Shown piece by piece: positions 1 to 13,110 of a stretch of DNA of 64,000 nt (position 1 is its first letter; each line of letters opens with the position of its first letter). Both the position numbers and the translations under genes were made by a program. The notes under the pieces are model-generated. The model was not told the DNA's origin. It saw only the letters and a program-made list of their open reading frames with translations, and did not search any database. Source of the stretch: Pseudoalteromonas sp. '520P1 No. 423' (GTDB lineage: Bacteria > Pseudomonadota > Gammaproteobacteria > Enterobacterales > Alteromonadaceae). The DNA lies in assembly GCF_001269985.1 (NCBI RefSeq), contig NZ_BBZB01000001.1:310001-374000 (forward strand), in the 5' to 3' direction.

Positions 1-410
1 TAAATCACTTGTCTATTATATTCAAGACGATTTTAAAAAATTCAAAACTGAAATGTTCCCTGAGGATCATGATAGAGCAAACATAGATATTTGCTTTCAA
101 GACGAAGCAAGGTTTGGGCAACAGAATACAACGACAAGATTATGGGCTGAAAAAGGCTCACGGCCAAGGGCTGTGAAACAGCAACAATTTCAATATGCTA
201 ATCTTTTTGGTGCTATTTGTCCTGCGACTGGAGCAACAGAGGCAATAGTAACGCCAAAATGAACTAGCCAATAAATGCTTTAATGGTTATGAGGATATTG
301 TTAATTCATGTTGCGATGTTTTGAATAGCTTCGTTAGTGATTTAGAACGAGTAAAATCAATGTGTATGAGAGACTGGATTAATTTGGGTGCTTAAATAAT
401 CTGATTGGTA
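1..410 (+). pseudogene. IS630-family transposase remnant, internally deleted
   Basis: The frame is open from the left window edge to 262 and carries the first DDE aspartate region (CFQDEARFGQQN). After VTPK the sequence jumps, in another frame, to residues matching the very C-terminus of the intact copy at 945-1977 (GYEDIV...RVKSMC..DWI), ending with TAA at 393-395. About 70 residues holding the second Asp and the Glu (YSPELNPIEQ in the other copy) are missing, so this copy is inactive. TGATTGGTA at 402-410 resembles the other element's terminal repeat and probably marks the right end. The 5' part lies outside the window. Confidence 0.85.
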
Positions 411-898
411 TTAAAGCATGGTACTTATGACGTTAACGAGTCTGTGGCCGCAACGGGTATATTCTCACGTATAGCAGGTGAAATTGTTGCCGACGATGAA
501 TTTGAATACATGGCAAAGCTTAACAATGCTATAACGGCTCAAAGAGTTATTTCGGAGCAATATATGCCGGAGCAAATAATGGTGGTAAGGGCACAATATT
601 AAGTTGTTATGCGCGTTTGGAGGAATTGGTTATAGAAACCGATAGGTTCAAAAAGGCACGAAAGAGCCTAAAACGTAAATATCGTTCGTAGCGAATAGGA
701 AAATGTAGAAGTAGCGAATTGCTGTTGTTTACAAAAATCAGAAATAGAAAGGCCACTGTTTTGTTGTTGGATAAAAAGTGACTGCCAATGCTTTATTTTT
801 TGTTGATATTTCATAATTATCTCGAATAAATTGGATGAGATAATTTTGCTTAAAGCTGATTGAAATTGGCACGTGGGGTTAAATTAGCACTTACTTAG
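411..898. other. Region between two IS630 copies, unrecognised degraded coding sequence
   Basis: A frame runs from within the IS end to a stop at 602 (VNESVAATGIFSRIAGEIV...), and another open stretch ends with TAG at 689-691 (LEELVIETDRFKKARKSLKR). Neither has a convincing start or ribosome site and I recognise no family. They look like the 3' remains of a gene cut by the IS to the left. From 700 to 898 I see no gene. Confidence 0.4.
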
Positions 899-944
899 AA
901 GAGCGGAGCCTGGCGATGCCAGCTAATACCAATTTCATTAAGTA

Positions 945-1505
945 TTAAGTCACTTTAATCCACTCTCTTGAACACATTTTTCGAACCCTATCAGGGTTTG
1001 AAATGAATGTGTTCCATGCTTTTGATACTTGCTCTACTATATCTTGGTATCCCGTAAATATTCTGTTTGATAGGCAATGCTGACGGATCCAACTCCAGAT
1101 CTGTTCTATAGGGTTTAATTCTGGTGAGTATGGCGGTAATTTTATTAACGTGACATTGTTAAAGGGCTGAACTGTATCGAAAGTATGCCAACCAGCGCCA
1201 TCCATGATCACAACAGCGTGCCTCCCATACTCAGTTGCTTTAGATATTTGCTCCATATGTAATGTCATGACTTCTTTATTAACACAGGGGGTTACTAAGG
1301 CTTCCGTCTTTCCATTGTGAGGACATACTGCACCGAATAAGTATCCATATTCAAACTGTTGTTGTTTTACGGCTCTTGGCCTAGAGCCTCGCTCAGCCCA
1401 AACTCTTGTTGTTTGATTTTGCTGGCCAAATCGTGCCTCATCTTGAAACCATATATCCATATTTTCTGGCATCACATTAAAGGGGGTGTGAAGGATCGTT
1501 GACAT
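945..1505 (-). CDS. IS630-family transposase, catalytic frame (DDE)
   Basis: This is the catalytic half of the transposase, 186 residues. All three acidic catalytic sites are visible: D in WFQDEARFG, D in VVIMDGAGWH, and E in PPYSPELNPIEQ. The ATG at 1505 is probably not a true start, because the frame is open upstream (KKLLKKFS) and joins the HTH frame by a +1 shift at the A6 run. The protein is related to, but clearly different from, the remnant at 1-410, so the two copies are different elements of the same group. Confidence 0.8.
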   Translation of the reverse strand: MSTILHTPFNVMPENMDIWFQDEARFGQQNQTTRVWAERGSRPRAVKQQQFEYGYLFGAVCPHNGKTEALVTPCVNKEVMTLHMEQISKATEYGRHAVVIMDGAGWHTFDTVQPFNNVTLIKLPPYSPELNPIEQIWSWIRQHCLSNRIFTGYQDIVEQVSKAWNTFISNPDRVRKMCSREWIKVT

Positions 1506-1977
1506 ACTGAACTTTTTTAAAAGCTTCTTGAGCTTCTTTTGATTGCTTAGGGTGTTTGGAGCGTGTTGTGATCCAGCTTAATTCAAGGCTATGTAATAAG
1601 CGGTATACACTGCCAAGTTGATAATTAACATTAAAATTATTGCTAATATAGGTTTGAATATCAGCAGCAATTAATCGTCCACCGTCACTGGACTTTGCAT
1701 GCTGTAACACAAACGTTTTAACGTCTGCTTGCTGTTTTTCTGTCAGGTTAGCTGGACGACCTGAAATAGGTTTGTTGTCTAATCCCGCTAAGCCACTGTC
1801 TAAATAACTTGATACCCATTTATTGACACTACTTCTAGCTGTACTTAGTCGACGAGCAATATTAGCGCGATTTTCACCTTCAAAAAAGAGTGACACTGCA
1901 AGTAAGCGCATACGCTTTCTCGCGTTTGATTCTTTTCTCGATAGGGTGAGAAGTTGTTTTGATTTTTCTAAATTCAA
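1477..1977 (-). CDS. IS630-family transposase, N-terminal frame (HTH)
   Basis: This is the DNA-binding half of a DDE transposase, 166 residues. A helix-turn-helix region lies around residues 30-60 (ANIARRLSTARSSVNKWV), followed by a second winged-helix-like segment (RLIAADIQTYI). It ends at KKVQYVNDPSHPL just where the catalytic frame begins, overlapping it by 29 bases. The full transposase would need a +1 (or -2) shift near the run of six A that encodes FKK, by slippage or because one base is gained in this copy. Whether the element is active is therefore unclear. Confidence 0.8.
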   Translation of the reverse strand: MNLEKSKQLLTLSRKESNARKRMRLLAVSLFFEGENRANIARRLSTARSSVNKWVSSYLDSGLAGLDNKPISGRPANLTEKQQADVKTFVLQHAKSSDGGRLIAADIQTYISNNFNVNYQLGSVYRLLHSLELSWITTRSKHPKQSKEAQEAFKKVQYVNDPSHPL

Positions 1978-2063
1978 GGCTGTTTTTAATGGTTATGGAA
2001 ACAGCCTATATTAGATCAGAAATTTAATTGAATTGGTATAACACAATATTTATAAATTATATA

Positions 2064-2097
2064 AAACAAAAAAGCCGATACATATCTGTATCGGCTT
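2064..2097 (-). terminator. Rho-independent terminator, distal copy
   Basis: Stem AAGCCGATACA (2072-2082) with TGTATCGGCTT (2087-2097) and a 4-base loop. Read on the minus strand it is followed by a T-rich run (complement of 2064-2072). It is a near copy of the hairpin directly after 5S. Confidence 0.8.
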
Positions 2098-2168
2098 TCT
2101 TATGATTATGAGAGTGGAGCCTGATGTATTGGCATCTTTAGACTGAATAATATTAGACGCTAAAACGC

Positions 2169-2199
2169 AAAAATCCCAACTCAATGAGTTGGGATTTTT
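2169..2199 (-). terminator. Hairpin terminator between the two repeated modules
   Basis: Perfect palindrome AAAAATCCCAACTCA / TGAGTTGGGATTTTT with almost no loop; T-runs on both sides make it able to terminate in either direction. Confidence 0.75.
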
Positions 2200-2257
2200 A
2201 CTGAAATTATGAGGGTAAGCCTGGCGATGCCAGCTAACACAATATTTTTAAATTATA

Positions 2258-2293
2258 AAAAGCAAAAAAGCCGATACATTTCTGTATCGGCTT
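2258..2293 (-). terminator. rRNA operon terminator directly after 5S
   Basis: Stem AAGCCGATACA (2268-2278) and TGTATCGGCTT (2283-2293), loop TTTC, then a T-rich run on the minus strand. It lies about 10 bases past the 5S 3' end. Confidence 0.85.
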
Positions 2294-2303
2294 TCTTTAA
2301 TTA

Positions 2304-2423
2304 GGAGCCTGGCGATGTCCTACTTTCACATGGGAAACCCCACACTATCATCGGCGCTGTTTCGTTTCACTTCTGAGTTCGGCATGGGATCAGGTGGGTC
2401 CAAAACGCTATTGTCACCAAGCA
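2304..2423 (-). rRNA. rrf: 5S ribosomal RNA
   Basis: The reverse complement starts tgcttggtgacaatagcg, contains the conserved cccatgccgaactcagaag and agcgccgatgatagtgtg segments, and ends catcgccaggctcc. Length is 120 bases, as usual. It is the last gene of the operon, 214 bases after 23S. Confidence 0.95.
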
Positions 2424-2637
2424 AAATTTGTCTGGAACAATTTTTAACGCACTTTAGTGCGCCCCGCTAGGGTAAATTACATGGATGTAATTTATAAAAT
2501 CATTCCTAATTCGCTTTGTTCTTGTTTTCTTTAATAAATTCAGTCTGCTGATACAGATATCGTAAAAGTATTCTACTTTAGTTAACACCAACTTCTTGCT
2601 TGTTTCTATCACACACAAAACCACTTTGGCGTTGTAT

Positions 2638-5524
<2,887 letters not shown>

Positions 5525-5862
5525 ATACAACCCAAAATAGTTTTACAACTACAATGTGCTGTATTATTTCGTGACAGTTAACTTCGCCAGAAGTTAATGT
5601 TTTGAATACTAAAGTAGATGCCAATCATTAATTACTTATAAATAAGTAAACAATAAATTGGCATGAATGCATCACCATAACATGGCTATCATTCGTTTCT
5701 TTTACTTTTTGAAAACTCTTAATAAATGTTTAATAAACATTTATTAGAATTTTTATATCAGCTTTCCAAATTTTTAAAGAGCACATAAATAATTCATTCC
5801 AAAGAACAAACTATTTAATAATCATCTGTGTGGACACTGGCATGCAAACCAGTTCTTTCGTA
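5525..5862 (-). other. 16S-23S spacer without tRNA genes
   Basis: The spacer is 338 bases and I find no tRNA cloverleaf sequence (no tRNA-Ile, Ala or Glu) on either strand. It holds a boxA-like antitermination site, GCTCTTTAAAAA (complement of 5771-5782). It also holds the 16S tail half of the RNase III stem at 5819-5837, which pairs with 7611-7629 in the leader. Confidence 0.8.
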
Positions 5863-7404
<1,542 letters not shown>

Positions 7405-7679
7405 AAAAAGTTTTTTGTCTTTGTCTATAAAATAGATGAGACAGCTCAATGAATTCTGTTTTTGATATTAAATTTAACAAAGTTAAACTTAACGTCGCAT
7501 ATGACTGTGTAGTCACTCGCTCTTTCCTAAAAGGATTAAGTGAACAGATTTTAATGAGACTCTAATTTTGTGTCACTTCGAAAAGTGACTTTAGAACTCA
7601 ATCTGCAAGAGTGCCCACACAGATGATTACTTATTGTTAAAGAACGTTGCTTTGAAGCTGTGCTTCGAAGCGGAGGTGC
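7405..7679 (-). promoter_or_regulatory. rRNA leader with boxA and RNase III arm
   Basis: This is the transcribed leader between P2 and 16S. A boxA-like GTTCTTTAACA (complement of 7635-7645) precedes the processing arm at 7611-7629. No coding capacity is apparent. Confidence 0.7.
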
Positions 7680-7707
7680 ATAATACACCTTAAAAATTTT
7701 GAGTCAA
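7680..7707 (-). promoter_or_regulatory. rRNA promoter P2
   Basis: On the minus strand: TTGACT (-35, 7702-7707), 16-base spacer, TATTAT (-10, 7680-7685), then the GC-rich discriminator GCACCTCC typical of stringently controlled stable-RNA promoters. Confidence 0.8.
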
Positions 7708-7840
7708 TGGTTAATTTAAAATTAATTTTTTAACTTTAAATCTGATTCAAACTTTTTGGAGATAAATCTCCTTCCAACATCATTCGATATCGCTACATCC
7801 TTTTTAGAATGTTGCTTGCCGTCTGTGTCGGTGGAGGCGC

Positions 7841-7868
7841 AGTATAGGCATTTTTAAATTCTGCGCAA
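7841..7868 (-). promoter_or_regulatory. rRNA promoter P1
   Basis: On the minus strand: TTGCGC (-35, 7863-7868), 16-base spacer, TATACT (-10, 7841-7846), discriminator GCGCCTCC nearly the same as in P2. An AT-rich stretch lies upstream (UP-element-like). Confidence 0.75.
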
Positions 7869-7921
7869 GTGTTTTTTAAAGATAAGTTGATATTACTTGC
7901 CGTTCGCTCATTATATATACA

Positions 7922-7944
7922 AAACGTCCTAAAATAGGACGTTT
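7922..7944 (-). terminator. Terminator between thioesterase gene and rRNA operon
   Basis: Stem AAACGTCCT / AGGACGTTT with a 5-base loop and T-rich flanks on the minus strand. It separates the gene at 8003-8479 from the rRNA promoters. Confidence 0.75.
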
Positions 7945-8002
7945 CTATTAAATAAAGTCAGTAAACTCGGCTTTATCTCTGTAAGAGATTTAGATTTAGT
8001 AA

Positions 8003-8479
8003 CTATTTTACAAATATTTCCATTTCTTCGCCGATTTGCTTACGCATTTCCATTAATCGTATTGCAGTATCATGCTGCTTAATATCAGCTTCAGTTTCTG
8101 GGATCCATTTAGGTATTTCGATCTTTTGACCCGTTTCATCAACTGCCACCATAATTACAATACAATGTGTTGTAATACGTCTATTCAATGATTTTGGGTC
8201 GCAGGCTGTTACTTCTAATGCAATATGCATAGAAGAAGTACCTGTATAAATAACTTTAGCTTCAACTTCAACTAAACTACCGACATGTATAGGTGCCACA
8301 AATCGAATACCACCGGCATAAGCCGTAACACAGTAACGCCCACTCCAACCTGCAGAACATGCGTAAGCAGCTAAATCTATCCATTTCATTACTGCACCAC
8401 CATGTACTTTGCCTCCAAAGTTAACATCTTGCGGCTCTGCTAAAAATCTCAATGTTATATCGCGCTGTGGTTTTTTCAT
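8003..8479 (-). CDS. Acyl-CoA thioesterase, hotdog fold (YciA-like)
   Basis: Probably hydrolyses acyl-CoA esters in the cytoplasm. The 158-residue protein matches the length and motifs of COG1607 thioesterases: N-terminal FGGKVHGGAVMKWID (residues 21-35, with the conserved Asp at the end), then a hotdog core (AGGIRFVAPIHVGSLVEVEA) and a charged C-terminal helix. Start ATG at 8479 is preceded by a purine-rich GAGAG on the minus strand. It is a single gene with its own terminator, divergent from dbpA. The exact substrate (short chain versus long chain) cannot be read from sequence. Confidence 0.88.
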   Translation of the reverse strand: MKKPQRDITLRFLAEPQDVNFGGKVHGGAVMKWIDLAAYACSAGWSGRYCVTAYAGGIRFVAPIHVGSLVEVEAKVIYTGTSSMHIALEVTACDPKSLNRRITTHCIVIMVAVDETGQKIEIPKWIPETEADIKQHDTAIRLMEMRKQIGEEMEIFVK

Positions 8480-8677
8480 GATTTGCTCTCAATAATGCTT
8501 AATGAATTAAGCTATTTTTCAACTATATAAACTATTATTTAATAATAGAACAAACTTAGTCAAAGCATAAAGCTATAAATCTGATATTATACAGGGTCAA
8601 AACGGCCTAAAAGTACAGCTTTGTACTCAAGGTCTATTATATACAGGTCATAACAGATCAATTATAGGAAAAACACC

Positions 8678-10063
8678 TTGAGTCAAACCACCTTTACATC
8701 CGTTAAGTTACAACCGGCCCTAATAGAGAACCTCTCTTCTCTGGGTTATAACAATATGACGCAAATTCAAGCCGAAAGTCTACCCCATGTTCTTGCGGGT
8801 AAAGATGTGATCGCACAAGGAAAAACTGGTTCAGGAAAAACCGCTGCTTTTGGTTTAGGTATATTAGAGAAATTAAGAGTTAAACAATTTAGAATTCAAT
8901 CATTGGTACTTTGTCCTACTCGTGAATTAGCCGATCAAGTTGCTAAAGAAATTCGTAAATTAGCGCGTAGTATTCATAACATTAAAGTTTTAACTATTTG
9001 TGGTGGTATGCCTTTTGGTCCACAAGTTGGTTCTTTAGAGCATGGGGCTCATATTATTGTAGGAACGCCAGGTCGAATTGAAGATCACTTACATCGCGGC
9101 ACATTAAATTTAGACAATGTGACGACTTTAGTACTTGATGAAGCTGATCGCATGTTAGAAATGGGTTTTGAATCTGCGATTGATGCAATAACAGATGCGA
9201 CACCAGATAACCGCCAGACTTTATTATTCAGTGCTACATTCCCTGATTCTATCAAAACAGTATCTGAACATATCATGGTTGATCCTGTTATGGTGAAAGT
9301 TGCTTCTTCTGATAACAATACTAATATTCGTCAATATTTTTATAAAGTAGAAAATAATAAACAACGCTTAGTCGCACTTCGTTTATTACTTTTAAAGCAC
9401 CGTCCAGAGAGCTGTGTTGTATTTTGTAATACAAAAGTTGAAACACAAAGAATTTCAGATGAACTTAATAACTTTGGTTTAAGCGCCTTAGCTTTAAACG
9501 GTGATTTAGAGCAAAGAGACAGGGACCAGACCTTAGTCCGCTTTACCAATAAAAGCGTATGTATATTAGTTGCAACTGATGTAGCAGCGCGTGGTCTAGA
9601 TGTTGATTCACTTGATATGGTGATTAACTTTGAAGTCGTTCGTGATCCAGAAGTACATGTACATCGCATTGGTCGTACTGGCCGTGCAGGTAAAAAAGGC
9701 ACAGCGCACTCTATTTTCATTGAAACAGAAACACATCGCTTTGAAAAAGTATCTGAGTATATGGATAAAGAGTTCGATCTTTCGGTATTGCCGCCATTTA
9801 GCATATTGGAAAAACCAGGTTATAAACCAGACATGGTGACATTGCAAATTGATGGCGGTAAAAAACAAAAAGTACGTCCTGGAGATATTTTAGGCGCATT
9901 GACAGGTAAAAACGGTATTGCTGGCAAACAAGTTGGCAAAATCAATATGTTTGATAACTGGGCATATGTTGCAGTACATAAAGATGCGTCAAAACCAGCC
10001 CTTGCAAAATTATCTGAAGGTAAATTAAAAGGTCGCTCATTTAGAGTTAGACGTGTTAGATAA
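8678..10063 (+). CDS. dbpA: ATP-dependent RNA helicase DbpA
   Basis: DEAD-box helicase that in the family acts on 23S rRNA hairpin 92 during 50S assembly. Visible motifs in the 461 residues: Q motif around 7-33, Walker A AQGKTGSGKT (46-55), PTRELADQ, TPGRI, DEAD (154-157), SAT, and HRIGRTGRAG (about 329-338). The last 75 residues form the DbpA-type RNA-binding domain (LQIDGGKKQKVRPGDILGAL...), which distinguishes it from other DEAD proteins. The start is TTG at 8678, after AGGA at 8667; no better in-frame ATG exists upstream of the Q motif. The DUF3622 gene follows on the same strand. Confidence 0.95.
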   Translation: MSQTTFTSVKLQPALIENLSSLGYNNMTQIQAESLPHVLAGKDVIAQGKTGSGKTAAFGLGILEKLRVKQFRIQSLVLCPTRELADQVAKEIRKLARSIHNIKVLTICGGMPFGPQVGSLEHGAHIIVGTPGRIEDHLHRGTLNLDNVTTLVLDEADRMLEMGFESAIDAITDATPDNRQTLLFSATFPDSIKTVSEHIMVDPVMVKVASSDNNTNIRQYFYKVENNKQRLVALRLLLLKHRPESCVVFCNTKVETQRISDELNNFGLSALALNGDLEQRDRDQTLVRFTNKSVCILVATDVAARGLDVDSLDMVINFEVVRDPEVHVHRIGRTGRAGKKGTAHSIFIETETHRFEKVSEYMDKEFDLSVLPPFSILEKPGYKPDMVTLQIDGGKKQKVRPGDILGALTGKNGIAGKQVGKINMFDNWAYVAVHKDASKPALAKLSEGKLKGRSFRVRRVR

Positions 10064-10124
10064 AACACTTATCACCTTCAAAATAAACACATATTAAATA
10101 CACAGAATTTAGGAAATAAAAGAC

Positions 10125-10454
10125 ATGGCACAAGAAAAGAAATTTGATTACAAAGTAATTCAAGATGGCGAAAAATGGCACGCAGAAATTACTCGTCGTG
10201 TTTCAGCGAGAAAAACAAGCGTTTCTAAGCGTAAAAAAGGTTTTGAATCTCAAGAAGCCGCTGAGCAATGGGGTAAAGAGCAATTAGAAGTATTCTTACA
10301 AAACTTACAAGAGCGTAATAAGCGTAAAGCTGAAAAGCGTGTTGTTCGTAATGAACTTGAAGCGCAAGCTATCGAGAAAGAAGAAGAATACAAAGCAAAG
10401 CGTTTAGCTGCACGCCTTGCTGCTGAAGAAGAAAGAGAAGAAGACCAAGAGTAA
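10125..10454 (+). CDS. DUF3622 family protein
   Basis: Small basic and acidic protein of 109 residues of unknown function, matching the DUF3622 pattern of marine gammaproteobacteria: an N-terminal KFDYKVIQDGEKWHAEITRR segment, a basic RKTSVSKRKKGF patch, and a long charged helix (EERNKRKAEKR...EEEEREEDQE). The charge pattern would suit nucleic-acid or ribosome association, but this is inference. AGGA lies upstream of the ATG. It lies 61 bases downstream of dbpA and ends before a strong terminator at 10474. Confidence 0.8.
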   Translation: MAQEKKFDYKVIQDGEKWHAEITRRVSARKTSVSKRKKGFESQEAAEQWGKEQLEVFLQNLQERNKRKAEKRVVRNELEAQAIEKEEEYKAKRLAARLAAEEEREEDQE

Positions 10455-10473
10455 TAGCTCTTCTTACTCAAAG

Positions 10474-10509
10474 GGTTGAAATACACACTGTATTTCAACC
10501 TATTCTTTT
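10474..10509 (+). terminator. Rho-independent terminator after the DUF3622 gene
   Basis: Stem GGTTGAAATACA / TGTATTTCAACC with loop CAC, then TATTCTTTT. Confidence 0.85.
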
Positions 10510-10531
10510 AAGTACCCTACTAATTTTATCC

Positions 10532-11152
10532 TTACCAATTTTTTAATAATTCATGGACTGCCTGCTTAGGTGTTTTCACTAGTTTTTTCACTAATGAAAA
10601 TGGAATATCAGTTAAATCATAATCTAACCTTATATCTTCCAACATTGCTACCCAAAGCTTGGCTGTCATTTGCGAATCAAATAATGCTCGGTGAAAACCG
10701 CCATCAGCAGGAATATTTTTATATCTAATTAAATCTCCCAACTTATGTGTTGGTGCATCTTGATAAATCCGTCGCGCTAATAACATAGAGCAAGCAAACT
10801 CACCAGAATAACTTCGTGAAATTTGCTGTAATTCAGCATCTAAAAATCGTTTATCAAATGATGCGTTGTGGGCTATTAAATTTGAATCACCAATAAAATT
10901 GGCAAACTCATCCATTACTTCTGCACAAGAGGGCATGCCTTTTAGCATTTGATTACTAATACCGGTGTAATCTTCAATAAAACCAGTAATTTGAAAACCA
11001 GGATCCATTAATTGACTGAAAGAATCTGTTATCAGCCCATTTTCAATACGTACGGCACCAATTTCGATAGCGCGATCGCCCATATTGGGTGATAAACCTG
11101 TTGTTTCAAAATCGAGTATCACTAAAGAGCTAGCTGTATTTTTTAATGCCAT
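10532..11152 (-). CDS. DEDDh 3'-5' exonuclease, DnaQ/PolIII epsilon-like
   Basis: Likely a stand-alone 3'-5' exonuclease of the RNase T/DnaQ superfamily, 206 residues. ExoI motif LDFETTG (residues 13-19, acidic pair D14/E16), ExoII LIAHNASFDKRF, and ExoIII HRALFDSQMTAKL (His plus Asp spaced as in DEDDh enzymes) are all present. It is shorter than the replicative epsilon subunit and lacks its C-terminal polymerase-binding tail, so I do not call it dnaQ. Single gene, convergent with dbpA/DUF3622. Confidence 0.88.
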   Translation of the reverse strand: MALKNTASSLVILDFETTGLSPNMGDRAIEIGAVRIENGLITDSFSQLMDPGFQITGFIEDYTGISNQMLKGMPSCAEVMDEFANFIGDSNLIAHNASFDKRFLDAELQQISRSYSGEFACSMLLARRIYQDAPTHKLGDLIRYKNIPADGGFHRALFDSQMTAKLWVAMLEDIRLDYDLTDIPFSLVKKLVKTPKQAVHELLKNW

Positions 11153-11315
11153 ATTTAATTTCTACCGGAGAGTTTCTTGCATTTTACGCTTATCCCACTA
11201 CCTGAGCTAATTTATTGAATTAACATTTCCTTACGTTTACGTTTTGTTAACCTTAACTAAAGTGTGTAACTTAATCCTGTAAAAATATTGACACACATTG
11301 AAAAGGAAGCGAGAA

Positions 11316-13050
11316 ATGAAATTTACCAGTATTTCTTTAGCACTTGCGCTCGCTATTGCAGGAAGTAGTACAGCTTACGCAGCTGATAAATAGAAAAAGA
11401 AGAAGAAGAAGAAGGCCAAATAGCACTGAAAGTTGATAAGCTATTTTTAAGTGAAGCTTTACATAAAGTATCACCTTGGGCGCGTTTAAATGATAAAAAA
11501 CGTTTTAATTTAAGCAAACTTAACGATAAAAAATAACGTAGATGTTGTTGTAGATTATGTATTTAATAATAGTAACCCTAAGGTTTACGGCTCAAATGCA
11601 GTTACCGATCCCCGTTCAGTTTCAATCAAAATACAACATTCATTTGTAGAGCTACCTAAAAATAATTTTAAACCACGATTAGATGATGCGCGTATTGGTT
11701 ATTTCACTCAACAATACGATCAAATGACATCAAGCGAATGGCCACCTTATCAAGATGTGATTAATCGTTGGGATTTAACGAAAAAAGATCCTTCAGCTGC
11801 ATTATCTGAGCCTGTAAAACCAATTGTTTGGTGGATAGAAAATACAACGCCTCATGAATGGCGCAAAACAATTGAAGAAGCAGTGCTAGATTGGAATATT
11901 TCATTTGAGAAAGCAGGTTTTAAAAATGCGATTCAAGTAAAAGTGCAACCAGATGATGCTAAGTGGGATGCAGGTGATATAAATTACAATGTATTACGCT
12001 GGACTTCGTCTCCTCGCCCGTCATTTGGTGGTTACGGCCCATCATTAGCAAATCCACTTACCGGTGAAATATTGGGTGCCGACATCATGTTGGAATTCGT
12101 ATTTATGAAAGATCACTGGTATATACGATAAGCTATATAGTCAAGGTGCTGCGAGCCTAACTGATATGACAGCGCAAATCGAGGGTCTAAACTGTAGTGC
12201 GGGTCATGACCTGCAGCAGGGCATGATGTTAGGTAAAACATTAGAAAATGGTTCATCTATCCAAGAAAAAGCATTATTGGATGAAGGCCTTCGCATGCTG
12301 ATATTGCATGAAGTTGACCATACATTAGGGCTTAACCATAATATGAAAGCCTCTATCATGTGGGATGAAAAAGAAGTTCACGATAAATCACTTACAAAAG
12401 GCATTTTAACTGGTTCAGTGATGGATTACACGCCAGCAAATGTAGCTCCTGTAGGTGTAACTCAAAGCGATTACTTCCAAGTAAAACCTGAGCCATAAGA
12501 TAACTGGGCTATTGAATACGGTTATTCAACGGCATTAGAAGATGAAACTGCTGATTTCAGCAAATGTGTTATACGGACAATACAAAAAACAAGCTGAAGT
12601 AATATCACACCAAGTAGGTGGCGTATATGTTGAGCGTAATTTTGTTGATAGCAAAGCTGCATCAAAACCTTATACGCCAGTACCAAAGGCTATACAAAAA
12701 GCGGCAATGAATGCATTAGCTAAATATGTATTACAACGTATTTCTGATACTGGTTTATATGGTAATGATTACAGCTTAACAAGCTTTATGAAAGATTTAA
12801 CATCTTCAATATTTGTTGATGGAAAGTCAGTTAATTCGATGAGCCAAAACCTGCAAATTGAATATGTACAAAGGTTAATTAAAATCGCAAGCATAGGTAA
12901 AAATCAGCTTATGATAATTTAGCTAAAACATCTACGCTGTATCAATTACAAACTATTGCTGGTCAAGATGCTCCTTGGGGTGCTGATAATTCAACTAAAG
13001 CGCACAAAGCATATTTAAATCTCATCATCAAAAAAGCTTTAGAAGCTTAA
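11316..13050 (+). pseudogene. Degraded zinc-dependent metalloprotease (DUF4953/DUF5117-type)
   Basis: A signal peptide (ATG 11316, ...GSSTAYAADK) is followed at once by TAG. The rest of the gene survives in pieces: about 11.4-11.5 kb; 11.55-12.13 kb (SEWPPYQDVINRWDL, WWIENTTPHEW); 12.14-12.50 kb with HEVDHTLGLNHNMKAS; 12.54-12.92 kb; and a last piece to TAA at 13048. At least three frameshifts and several stops separate them. One stop is a clear point change: PEP then TAA at 12496, where the continuing frame reads DNWAIEYGYSTALED. The zinc motif HExxH...H has Asp where family members usually have Gly. Total length is shorter than the usual 800 or more residues, so internal deletions are also likely. 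Confidence 0.85.
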
Positions 13051-13074
13051 ACTTTTAAAAGTTACAGAATTAAA

Positions 13075-13110
13075 TGCACTTAATATAAGAATATTAAGTG
13101 CATTTTTTAT
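13075..13110. terminator. Bidirectional terminator between converging genes
   Basis: Stem TGCACTTAAT / ATTAAGTGCA with an 8-base loop, then TTTTTTAT on the plus strand. It overlaps the stop codon of the minus-strand gene at 13107. Confidence 0.8.

Larger units (their letters stand above)
926..2038 (-). mobile_element. IS630-family insertion sequence
   Basis: The ends are imperfect inverted repeats: TACCAATTTCATTAA at 927 on the left, and TACCAATTCAATTAA read inward from about 2038. The element interrupts a repeated rRNA-distal module. The uninterrupted copy reads gccagctaacacaatat (2229-2245); here gccagcTA (to 925) precedes the element and TAacacaatat (from 2039) follows it. That is the TA duplication expected for IS630/Tc1-mariner elements. 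The exact end is uncertain by 1-2 bases. It carries the transposase in two overlapping frames. Confidence 0.85.
2041..2299 (-). repeat. Repeated rRNA-distal terminator modules with 5S-tail remnants
   Basis: Two near-identical modules of about 62 bases occur at 2041-2102 and 2238-2299. Each has an AT-rich part starting acacaatattt and a GCCGATACA/TGTATCGGC hairpin. Between and beside them are pieces resembling the reverse complement of the 5S 3' end: gagcctggcgatg at 2304, agcctggcgatgccagct at 2217, ggagcctgatgt near 2117, and gagcctggcgatgcc at 906 on the far side of the IS. The likely origin is duplication and deletion of 5S-plus-terminator units. Confidence 0.65.

Noticed and set aside
5525..5862. 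tRNA gene in the rRNA spacer
   Set aside because: No T-loop GGTTCGA-type box or acceptor pairing found on either strand.
9085..10068. Several antisense and shifted frames over dbpA
   Set aside because: dbpA motifs are complete on the plus strand; the others are by-products of its codon use.
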